From Enterococcus hirae ATCC 9790 (lineage in GTDB: Bacteria > Bacillota > Bacilli > Lactobacillales > Enterococcaceae): 64,000 bases of DNA. Below, piece after piece: positions 54,930 to 64,000 of this stretch. Position 1 is the first letter of the stretch. Each line of letters starts with the position of its first letter. The translations under genes were made by a program, and so were the position numbers. Below the pieces are notes generated by a model, which did not search any database, was not told where the DNA came from, and saw only the letters and a program-made list of their open reading frames with translations. The DNA lies in contig NC_018081.1 in the NCBI RefSeq assembly GCF_000271405.2, positions 2,289,678 through 2,353,677 of the forward strand, written 5' to 3'.

Positions 54930-55039
54930 ATGCCATCAATCTCCTTTTCATTTAATGATTTTCACTTATCCTATGGAAAATAAAAACTTATACAGAAAAA
55001 ATTCTGTTTCAAAAGCCATAATGCACCGATCAACAAAAG

Positions 55040-55168
55040 TTAGACCAAAAATCTAACGTCTGAAACTTTAATTTTCCCAAAGTCTGTTCGAGTCTTTCTA
55101 ATCAAACCAACTAGTCCTTCACGTTCCTATTTTTGTACCCAACGATAGAGTGCACATAGAGACGCTTC
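55040..55168 (-). pseudogene. Transposase helix-turn-helix remnant
   Basis: Read on the minus strand: EASLCALYRWVQK*EREGLVGLIRKTRTDFGKI, with an in-frame stop. The LYRWVQ...GLxGLIRKxRTDFGK pattern is a helix-turn-helix found at the N-terminus of rve-type transposases. About 42 codons survive. Confidence 0.55.
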
Positions 55169-55172
55169 ACTT

Positions 55173-55346
55173 TTAATAGATATTTACCTTAGCTACTACA
55201 TTTTTATCTAAAAGAGTTAATCCTTGGCTACTATCTGCCACAGTAGATGGTTCATTTATTGTAGAAGCATATCCAGAGATTGTGCTTTCAGATACGCTAA
55301 TTCCAATAGTTAAAATATCTAAAGATAAGATAAACTTATTTTTCAT
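55173..55346 (-). CDS. Short exported peptide or truncated secreted protein
   Basis: 57 residues from ATG 55346 (CGAGGTAATAGAAA before it). MKNKFILSLDILTIGISVSESTISGYA looks like a signal peptide with a charged start and a hydrophobic core. The rest (STINEPSTVADSSQGLTLLDKNVVAKVNIY) is a short mature part. It ends next to transposase debris, so it may be truncated. A cre-like site lies just upstream. Confidence 0.45.
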   Translation of the reverse strand: MKNKFILSLDILTIGISVSESTISGYASTINEPSTVADSSQGLTLLDKNVVAKVNIY

Positions 55347-55373
55347 TTTCTATTACCTCGAAATCCAAAAAAC

Positions 55374-55387
55374 AGAAAGCGCTTTCT
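55374..55387. promoter_or_regulatory. cre-like palindrome
   Basis: AGAAAGCGCTTTCT is a perfect 14-bp palindrome, matching the CcpA consensus TGAAAGCGCTTTCA except at the outer bases. 27 bp upstream of the small exported peptide gene. A related AGAAAGCGTTTTT lies near 55870. Confidence 0.45.
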
Positions 55388-55927
55388 TAATAAATCATAA
55401 CAGAGAAATCAAATTATATATATAAAAGTCATAAAAAATAGTTTTCATGTCATAATCGTTCATTTTTTCTGTATTGTCCTTTATTTATAAAAAATTATTT
55501 CCACATCCACAGTCAATAAGAGCAACGAAATTCAATTCATTTTAGGATATAGATTAAGGTTTTGATATAAAAAGTCAAAATTTTTTGCATACAAATAATT
55601 TACAATTGTTATTATATTTTATAAAGGTAATTTATAAATTTATTCATTGTTCATTTGTACAGGTTGATCGTATTTTACAAATCAATCAACTAGATAAATT
55701 ACTATAAGGAGTAGCGAGAGATAATTTAGTGATAGATATCTAAAAAGATACCATGAAAAATTGGTTTAATTAAACAATTACGGAGGAGTAAATATTAGCG
55801 ATTATGACGTAAAACACATATTTTATGAAATTTTTTTACATAACTTAAAGTATATAATATATCAGAATAAGAAAGCGTTTTTTTGTTGAAAGTGTTATCT
55901 AACACCTTTTAAGGAGACTTAAATAAT

Positions 55928-56005
55928 GTGAAGAAAAAAATATTACTTGGTATTTATTTTGTCTCATTGTCTTTCAAAACACAAAAAATATCTGAGACAG
56001 AATGA
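55928..56005 (+). pseudogene. Truncated signal-peptide reading frame
   Basis: GTG 55928 follows TAAGGAGACTTAAATAAT, a good ribosome site. The 25-residue product MKKKILLGIYFVSLSFKTQ... starts like a secretion signal but runs into the 75-bp repeat, which supplies its stop. A secreted protein gene was probably cut by the repeat. Confidence 0.4.
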
Positions 56006-56064
56006 GGTTCATTCTGACCCAGATTTGATTTTACACCACTCATCAGCCCTTATTGACAAAGAGC
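55990..56064. repeat. 75-bp direct repeat, copy 2
   Basis: Copy of 53625-53699 with one mismatch, directly after the LysR gene's stop (reading leftwards). It may be the original site, with the long hairpin serving as its terminator. Confidence 0.8.
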
Positions 56065-56068
56065 TTTT

Positions 56069-56977
56069 TCAATTTGTTTTGATCTGACTTAGTAAAACGG
56101 TTAGACTTTCCATGAATTTTTGTGCAATTTCGCTTAATTGGCGCTTAGCAGAATAAATCACATACAATTCATTTTGGGGACTATTTGCCAATGGAATCAA
56201 ACGTAAATACTCTTTGATCTCACCAATGACCAGCCCAGAACCTGAAGCATAAGCATCTGTTTCTAACACGATATTCATCAATGTTCCCCGATCACTCGTA
56301 TAGATAACCGTTTCTTGATCAGGACTTTCAATCAAGTCTTCATAAAAATAAGGAAAATTATTGCCATCTTGTGTAAATCTCACTTGGGGATAAGGAAGTA
56401 ATTCTTCTTTAAAAATTTCTTTCTTCTCACTGAGCGGATGTCCCTGACGTAAAAAAATGTGCGTTTGAAATTCTCCTAATGAATGGGCAACTAGCTCCCC
56501 TTGCTCTAAGTAGCGCTTGATCCCTGCTTGATTGTGTTCATTCATATAAAGAATCCCAATCTCACTATGCTGATCCTTCACTTCTTCAATCACATTAGCA
56601 GTCGTTGTTTCAACGATTCGAAACTGTTTGATCTCACTTTTGAAAGAAGAGATCAACTTTGCTGTTAAAGGACCTAAGAAATCATAATGTTGCGAAGCAA
56701 TTGAAAAGCTTTCACGCTTCTCATTCGTCAAATAATAATTTTCTAAAGACTCTAACTGTAAGAGAATCCGTTCCGCTCTTTTTAAAAACTCTTGTCCTTC
56801 CTCGGTCAGATACGCCCCTCGATTCGTTCGAGTGAACAGCGTGATCCCTAACTCGGTTTCTAATTCTTTGATTCCTGCGGAAAGACTTGGTTGTGCGACA
56901 TAGAGTTTTTTAGCTGCTTCTCTGAAACTCCCATTGTTCGCTACAGCAATTACATATTTTAATTGTTGGAAGTTCAC
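56069..56977 (-). CDS. LysR family transcriptional regulator
   Basis: 302 residues. N-terminal wHTH MNFQQLKYVIAVANNGSFREAAKKLYVAQPSLSAGIKELETELGITLFTRTNRG is textbook LysR; the C-terminal two-lobed effector domain follows. The ATG overlaps the stop of the carbonic-anhydrase gene by four bases (same strand, downstream), so both are co-transcribed. It may control that operon. Effector unknown (CO2/bicarbonate-linked or CynR/MetR-like are guesses). Confidence 0.9.
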   Translation of the reverse strand: MNFQQLKYVIAVANNGSFREAAKKLYVAQPSLSAGIKELETELGITLFTRTNRGAYLTEEGQEFLKRAERILLQLESLENYYLTNEKRESFSIASQHYDFLGPLTAKLISSFKSEIKQFRIVETTTANVIEEVKDQHSEIGILYMNEHNQAGIKRYLEQGELVAHSLGEFQTHIFLRQGHPLSEKKEIFKEELLPYPQVRFTQDGNNFPYFYEDLIESPDQETVIYTSDRGTLMNIVLETDAYASGSGLVIGEIKEYLRLIPLANSPQNELYVIYSAKRQLSEIAQKFMESLTVLLSQIKTN

Positions 56978-57678
56978 TGATGATCCCTCACAAAATAACT
57001 GATTGGACGATTTTTCAACGGTTGGAGCGGACGGTTGTTTGGTTGTGCATACTGTCCTTTAAAAGGAATCAAGAAATCTTTATTTAGTTTTTGCACTTGA
57101 TCCATGACAAACCATTGGATTGGTCCACTCGTTGGTGGCGTAGTTAAAGAGCCGACATAATGGTAATGGCTTTTTTGTTCAGGAAAAAGAACCAATGGAT
57201 TGGTCCAATGTTCATGTTTTTCTACATTCCAACTATCGCCATTGTCTCGATCGTACAACCAACCTTCATCCGTCGTTAGCTGAAACATCACACCAACAAC
57301 TAAGTTTTCTTTTTTAGCATTCATATGAACAAAGTGGAACTCGATATCTTCTTGATTACCATTGATCAGATGTTCAGAAGGCATATGAAAATGGATATCT
57401 GTGAGATAATATTTCTGACCTTTAAATTCGACATAACTAAGCTGATCATAAGGAACCAAGTGGATCGTATTTTTAAATTCTTTATCTGTAAACCGTTGCT
57501 TCTGATAATGAAAAGCAATGGTATCTGATTGATCCTTCGCTGGCTCACAAGTGGTCAATGGAATGGGCGACTGCAATTCAAACGCCGCACCTTTAGCAAA
57601 CCAGTCGCATAATTCAGCCCAATGTTCCGGTCCTCTTTCTCCCGTATATCCCCATTCAACATCCATATTCTTTTTCAC
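56974..57678 (-). CDS. Alpha-type carbonic anhydrase, cytoplasmic
   Basis: 234 residues. EWGYTGERGPEHWAELCDWF opens the alpha-CA fold; zinc ligands are HFH in LTDIHFHMPSEH and the third His in EFHFVHMN; YVGSLTTPPTSGPIQWFVM and NNRPLQPLKNRPI are family signatures. Hydrates CO2 to bicarbonate, which feeds carbamoyl phosphate, pyrimidine and fatty-acid synthesis. No signal peptide, whereas most bacterial alpha-CAs are exported. GTG 57678 follows AGGAGGAATAAAA. Overlaps the LysR gene. Confidence 0.9.
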   Translation of the reverse strand: MKKNMDVEWGYTGERGPEHWAELCDWFAKGAAFELQSPIPLTTCEPAKDQSDTIAFHYQKQRFTDKEFKNTIHLVPYDQLSYVEFKGQKYYLTDIHFHMPSEHLINGNQEDIEFHFVHMNAKKENLVVGVMFQLTTDEGWLYDRDNGDSWNVEKHEHWTNPLVLFPEQKSHYHYVGSLTTPPTSGPIQWFVMDQVQKLNKDFLIPFKGQYAQPNNRPLQPLKNRPISYFVRDHQ

Positions 57679-57709
57679 TTTTATTCCTCCTGCATCTTTG
57701 CAAAATTTT

Positions 57710-58351
57710 CTATTGTTGACTATTTTTAACGATCGTTGAAACAGTCGCTAAAAAGTCTTCTTTTCCATAAAATTCTTGATTCAGTAATTCAGGGAAAATC
57801 TCGTTGAAGAAATACTTGACAGAAGGACGATGCTCAAACCCTTTGATCGTAGTTACCGCTTCAATAAACATCTCTTTATATACTTTTTCTGGATTGTTCT
57901 TGATGATCTCTTCAAATGATTCGTACAATAGATCGACTTTATCAGAGATTGCTAATAACTCACCTTCCACTGTGTCATCTTTTCCTTCAAACAATCGCCG
58001 GCGGTATACTTCTTGAAACTCTTCCGGAATCTCTTGGTTGATGAACTCATCCGTCATCTTTTCTTCAACTGTTTGTAACATTCCCCGTAACTCTTTATTT
58101 GCATACTTGACCGGTGTTTTGATATCCCCGATAAAACGTTCTGTGTAATCGTGATTTAACGCTTTTTCATAAAGTAATTTCCAATCGATCGCTTGACCAT
58201 GAACCTCTTCAATGTCACCTAAGACTTGAGCAATCGAAGCCACTCGATAAGAATGAGCGGCTACCGTATGTTCAGTAAATTTAAAGAACCCTGGCGCTCG
58301 TGTAATTTTTTCCAAATTATTCAAACCTAAAATAAATTCATTCAATCCCAT
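57710..58351 (-). CDS. HD-domain phosphohydrolase (YfbR-like)
   Basis: 213 residues. HD metal residues: EHTVAAHSYRVASIAQ (His), LNHDYTERFIGD (His-Asp) and AISDKVD (Asp). YfbR-type proteins are 5'-deoxynucleotidases; this one belongs to the broader family of HD hydrolases. ATG 58351 follows GGGGAGGCTATTTT. Ends 32 bp before the carbonic anhydrase start, so co-transcription is possible. Confidence 0.85.
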   Translation of the reverse strand: MGLNEFILGLNNLEKITRAPGFFKFTEHTVAAHSYRVASIAQVLGDIEEVHGQAIDWKLLYEKALNHDYTERFIGDIKTPVKYANKELRGMLQTVEEKMTDEFINQEIPEEFQEVYRRRLFEGKDDTVEGELLAISDKVDLLYESFEEIIKNNPEKVYKEMFIEAVTTIKGFEHRPSVKYFFNEIFPELLNQEFYGKEDFLATVSTIVKNSQQ

Positions 58352-58876
58352 AAAATAGCCTCCCCTTTACTTTTCCGATGATTTTATCATTAAATAACTA
58401 TCTTTCGCAAACATCCCGTTTGTAAATCAACGAAAAATTAATTTTTTTGATGAGAATCATGCCATTCTTGCTATAAAAAAATAGAAACCAGAAAAACAAC
58501 TCTAGTTTCCATCAAAATAATCATAAGATTCAAAACCAACTCTGTGTAAGCTCCTCGCCTTAAAAACGACAAGCGAAGTACAGCAACTATTAGTTCAGAA
58601 ACATTCAAAACAACATAGCTCTAAAACTTAGAAGCTGTCTTTTCAGTCACTACATAAGTTTTGGAAGCATTCAAAACAACATAGCTCTAAAACCTCGCAG
58701 GAATTTTTTTCTTACGAAATTTCGTAATCGCGCTACTCGTCCATAGCAAAACTTTCGCCTTGGATGCTTCCTTTGTTTCATTCAGTTGTTTTGTTTGATC
58801 CTAGTATACCATGGATTTTGTTCAACGAAAGCCCTTTTTTGAGTCTTTTGTTTTTGTTCCATCTTCATTTCCTTCG
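58352..58876. other. Intergenic region with orphan CRISPR array
   Basis: 525 bp without genes. A possible terminator hairpin (GAAAC...GTTTC) lies at 58486-58515. The CRISPR array is at 58592-58693 and its leader-like side to ~58800. A decayed repeat-like string is near 58521-58550. Confidence 0.55.
58592..58693 (-). CRISPR. Orphan type II-A mini CRISPR array, one spacer
   Basis: The minus strand reads a 36-bp repeat (58693-58658) starting GTTTTAGAGCTATG and ending CTTCCAAAAC, then a 30-bp spacer (58657-58628), then a degenerate terminal repeat (58627-58592, about 5 differences, all at the far end). This repeat class is streptococcal/enterococcal type II-A. On its leader side the sequence ends CTGCGAG directly before the repeat, like the CTACGAG leader anchor of S. 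pyogenes. No cas genes or tracrRNA recognised in the window, so it would rely on Cas9 elsewhere. Confidence 0.85.
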
Positions 58877-59508
58877 TTACTGTTTTAACCAGTCCGCTGG
58901 ATTCTTTTTCCATTCTTTTAACAAGGCTAATTCCGCTTCATCAATATATTTTTCGGCTAATGCCGTTTCAATCAAGACAGAATAATTCGTGAGAGTAAAT
59001 AGTGGTAACTCTGCTTTGGCAAAATTTTCTTCACCTGATGGTAGTTCATACGTAAAGATCGCTGCTACGCCTAATACATTTGCGCCTTCTCTTTTGGCTG
59101 CTTCCGTTGCTTCTAAAACGCTTTGGCCTGTCGAGATCAAATCTTCGATCACAACCATTTTTTGACCTTCAAAAATCCGTCCTTCGATTTGATTGCCTTT
59201 ACCGTGATCTTTCGCTTTACTACGGATATAAACCATAGGCAAGTCCAAGATTTCTGCCACCCATGCAGCGTGAGGGATTCCTGCTGTTGCTGTACCAGCA
59301 ATGACTTCCACGTCAGGGAATGCTTGCTTGATTTTTTCTGCTAACCCTTGAGCAATTGCTTTTCTGACTTTTGGATAACTCATCGTGATGCGGTTGTCAC
59401 AATAAATCGGGCTTTTTAGTCCACTTGCCCACGTGAATGGTTCATTTGGGCTTAAGAAAACCGCTTCAATAGCTAACAAATCTTTGGCAATGTTCTTTTC
59501 AATCGTAT

Positions 59509-59512
<4 letters not shown>
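58877..59512 (-). CDS. pyrE: Orotate phosphoribosyltransferase
   Basis: 211 residues from TTG 59512 (TGGAGTCGATCAAT before it, TTGA overlap with the pyrF stop); an upstream ATG at 59527 also lies in frame but is too near its ribosome-site-like bases. Converts orotate + PRPP to OMP. PRPP loop [32 protein letters not shown] and [14 protein letters not shown] (flexible catalytic loop) are visible. Last gene of the pyr operon. Confidence 0.9.
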
Positions 59513-61924
<2,412 letters not shown>

Positions 61925-61969
61925 ATCTGCTCTCCTCTTTGGGATTTTTTCATTGCCAAACATCTCGAC

Positions 61970-62025
61970 AAAAGTGATCCTTTCAGCCAATGTCAGTAAC
62001 AAGGCGAACGTAAACGATCACTTTT
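61970..62025 (-). other. Inverted repeat between carB and pyrK
   Basis: AAAAGTGATC (61970-61979) and GATCACTTTT (62016-62025) flank ~36 bp. No T tail, so perhaps a processing or pausing hairpin inside the operon. Confidence 0.4.
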
Positions 62026-62102
62026 ATCTTTGTTTAGGTGCCTACAAGCTATTTTAACTATTACTTAATCGTTATAGGAACTGTCACTTTAGAACATGCT
62101 GA

Positions 62103-64000
62103 TCAAATCGCTTGTGTTGAAAAAGCTCGAGACTCCATTACCCGAATGATCGCATCCGCTGTATCTAATGAAGTAAATAAAGGAATACCATGTTCAACTG
62201 CTTCTCGGCGAATGATAAATCCGTCTTTCGAGGCATTTCCTCGATCTTTATCGATGGTATTAACAACGACCTGTGCTTTTCCTTCTCGAATCAACTCAAC
62301 AACATTTTTCTCCGTTGCTTTTTCAGAGATTTTAGCAACAGGCGTGACGATCAGCCCATTTTTTTCAAAATAAGCTGCCGTATGCTTGGTAGCTAATAGG
62401 CTGTAACCAATTTCTGAAAAACGTTTAGCTAGTGCTAACGCTTCTTCTTTAGTTTCATCAGCGATCGTGAACAAGACGGCACCATAATCTGGTAGGCGTA
62501 GACCTGATGCTTCAAACGCTTTGTATAATGCTTTATCTAAGTTTTGATCAGAGCCCATGACTTCTCCAGTAGATTTCATTTCAGGGCCTAAATAGGTATC
62601 CACTTGTTGCAATTTAGTAAACGAGAACACAGGAGCTTTCACATGAACAGCGTTGGATTCTGGATATAAGCCATTCGTAAAGCCTAAGTCACTTAACTTT
62701 TCACCTAAGATCGCTTTTGTGGCGATTTGAGCCATCGGTATTCCTGTAACTTTACTTAAAAACGGAACCGTTCGACTTGCACGAGGATTGACTTCGATCA
62801 CGTAAACTTGATTGTCGTGGATCACGAATTGGATATTCATCATACCGATGCAGTTTAATCCACGAGCTAAGCGAATCGTATAGTCTTCAATGGTTTGTTT
62901 GATCTCTGCTGAGAGTGCTTGTGGCGGATAAACAGCCATGGAATCCCCCGAATGGACCCCTGCACGTTCAATGTGTTCCATGATTCCAGGGATTAGAACT
63001 GTTTCCCCATCACAAATGGCATCTACTTCACATTCACTTCCAAGCAAATAACGGTCAATCAAAACAGGATGTTCTGGGGAAGCTTTCACTGCATGTTCCA
63101 TATAATCTTCCAAATCTTGTTGATTTTCAACGATTTCCATTGCTCGACCGCCCAAGACATAACTTGGTCTGACAAGAACCGGATAACCGATTTTTGAAGC
63201 GATCCCTACTGCTTCTTCTTTACTAGTTGCAGTATCACCTAGTGGCTGAGGTACTTCCAGGCTTCTTAAGGCTTGTTCAAATAAATCACGGTTTTCAGCT
63301 CGATCTAGATCTTCAATTGTAGTACCTAAAATTTTGACGCCCGCTTGAACTAACGGCTCCGCTAAATTGATAGCTGTCTGACCACCAAACTGGACGATTA
63401 CCCCAATCGGTTGTTCAAGTTCAATGACATTCATCACATCTTCAAAAGTCAGTGGTTCAAAGTACAGTTTATCAGAGATCGAGAAATCGGTTGAAACTGT
63501 TTCAGGATTGCTATTCATGATAATCGCTTCATAACCTGCTTGTTGGATCGCTTTTACTGAATGGACTGTCGCATAATCAAACTCGACCCCTTGACCGATC
63601 CGAATGGGTCCAGAGCCTAAGACAAGAACAGAATCTTTTGCGGATCGTTCACTTTCATTTTCAACTTCGTATGAGCTGTAAAAATAAGGCGTCTGTGAAG
63701 CAAATTCAGCCGCGCACGTATCGACCATTTTGTATACGGGTTTGATGTCGGATTTTTCACGTAGCTCTCTGATCTGTTTCGCTTCAGTTTTCCACAGTTC
63801 AGCAATCTTTTGATCTGTAAACCCGTTTTGTTTCACAGTACGTAAGACGTTTTCATCCTGCGGGTGTTCCAACAGTTCAGTTTCTAGTTCAACGATATGG
63901 AGCAACTTGTCTAAAAAGAACAAATCGATCTTTGTCAACTCTGCCAATTCTTCAATTGGATAGCCGCGGCGAATCGCCTCTGCGACATAGAATAAGCGAT
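62103..64000 (-). CDS. carB: Carbamoyl-phosphate synthase large subunit (5' end outside window)
   Basis: Open to the window edge; ~632 C-terminal residues are present, about 60% of the usual ~1060. Visible: end of the oligomerisation domain, second ATP-grasp domain ([93 protein letters not shown]) and the C-terminal allosteric MGS domain ([48 protein letters not shown]). Makes carbamoyl phosphate for pyrimidines. Upstream gene of the pyrK-pyrD-pyrF-pyrE block. Confidence 0.95.
   Translation of the reverse strand, partial: RLFYVAEAIRRGYPIEELAELTKIDLFFLDKLLHIVELETELLEHPQDENVLRTVKQNGFTDQKIAELWKTEAKQIRELREKSDIKPVYKMVDTCAAEFASQTPYFYSSYEVENESERSAKDSVLVLGSGPIRIGQGVEFDYATVHSVKAIQQAGYEAIIMNSNPETVSTDFSISDKLYFEPLTFEDVMNVIELEQPIGVIVQFGGQTAINLAEPLVQAGVKILGTTIEDLDRAENRDLFEQALRSLEVPQPLGDTATSKEEAVGIASKIGYPVLVRPSYVLGGRAMEIVENQQDLEDYMEHAVKASPEHPVLIDRYLLGSECEVDAICDGETVLIPGIMEHIERAGVHSGDSMAVYPPQALSAEIKQTIEDYTIRLARGLNCIGMMNIQFVIHDNQVYVIEVNPRASRTVPFLSKVTGIPMAQIATKAILGEKLSDLGFTNGLYPESNAVHVKAPVFSFTKLQQVDTYLGPEMKSTGEVMGSDQNLDKALYKAFEASGLRLPDYGAVLFTIADETKEEALALAKRFSEIGYSLLATKHTAAYFEKNGLIVTPVAKISEKATEKNVVELIREGKAQVVVNTIDKDRGNASKDGFIIRREAVEHGIPLFTSLDTADAIIRVMESRAFSTQAI

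Larger units (their letters stand above)
54930..55927. other. Patch of transposase debris and small peptide gene
   Basis: About 1 kb with only a transposase relic (55040-55168), one short exported peptide gene (55173-55346) and a cre-like site (55374-55387). The rest is AT-rich with no gene seen. Confidence 0.5.

Noticed and set aside
58521..58550. Possible tracrRNA anti-repeat near the CRISPR array
   Set aside because: The ATTCAAAAC core matches, but the flanks do not pair with the repeat and no nexus or terminator hairpin of the expected tracrRNA form was seen. Kept only as a decayed repeat-like string.

Overview
The window is a chromosomal stretch from a low-GC Gram-positive coccus, almost certainly an Enterococcus, and by overall gene content more like the E. 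faecium/hirae/mundtii side of the genus than E. faecalis (an impression, not a computation). Support: strong AGGAGG-type ribosome sites, T-tailed hairpin terminators, the trpXYZ-like and metNIQ transporters, DUF1846 and DUF436 proteins, a carB-pyrK-pyrD-pyrF-pyrE operon, and a type II-A CRISPR repeat of the streptococcal/enterococcal class. No rRNA or tRNA gene was seen.

Layout. 1-9.9 kb: amidase 3' end, an MmcB-like/sce7725-like pair, a guanylate-kinase paralogue, a NupC-type nucleoside transporter, DUF1846, a pair of unknown coiled-coil proteins and a CDF metal transporter. 10-23 kb: azlCD, a MurJ/SpoVB-type flippase, DegV, a small protein with a fused MoxR-AAA/VWA ATPase, a GH13 glucosidase, a pyridoxal salvage operon (kinase, ECF S-component, DUF436) and an acyl-CoA-synthetase-like enzyme. 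23-31.5 kb: a catalytically degenerate XerS-like recombinase, a TetR-controlled ABC exporter, an SGNH hydrolase, a broken RpiR regulator divergent from a Gfo/Idh oxidoreductase, two unusual small proteins and an L-lactate dehydrogenase.

31.5-39 kb is an AT-rich accessory island. It begins with a duplicated copy of the ldh 3' end and carries unrecognised repeat proteins: three reading frames whose last residue is Arg, relics, and two large paralogues built on a recurring LYxI(D/E) module. 39-53 kb returns to core genes: topB, an LCP cell-wall ligase, aroE, a TrpXYZ-type ABC importer preceded by a leader peptide with two Trp codons and tandem terminators, rqcH and a MetNIQ-type importer. 53-56 kb is a second accessory patch of transposase debris, a secreted coiled-coil protein and two small exported or truncated peptides, bracketed by a 75-bp direct repeat. 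56-64 kb holds a LysR regulator overlapping an alpha-type carbonic anhydrase, an HD-domain protein, an orphan one-spacer type II-A CRISPR array, and the de novo pyrimidine operon reading leftwards from carB.

A caution applies throughout. At least nine genes carry a single-base frame disruption, and eight of these are missing bases, seven in or next to runs of five or more A/T. This pattern fits homopolymer undercalling in the assembly better than nine separate gene losses. Such genes are given across their full span and marked as frameshifted. A nonsense codon in the RpiR gene and an in-frame stop at 34106 are of a different type.
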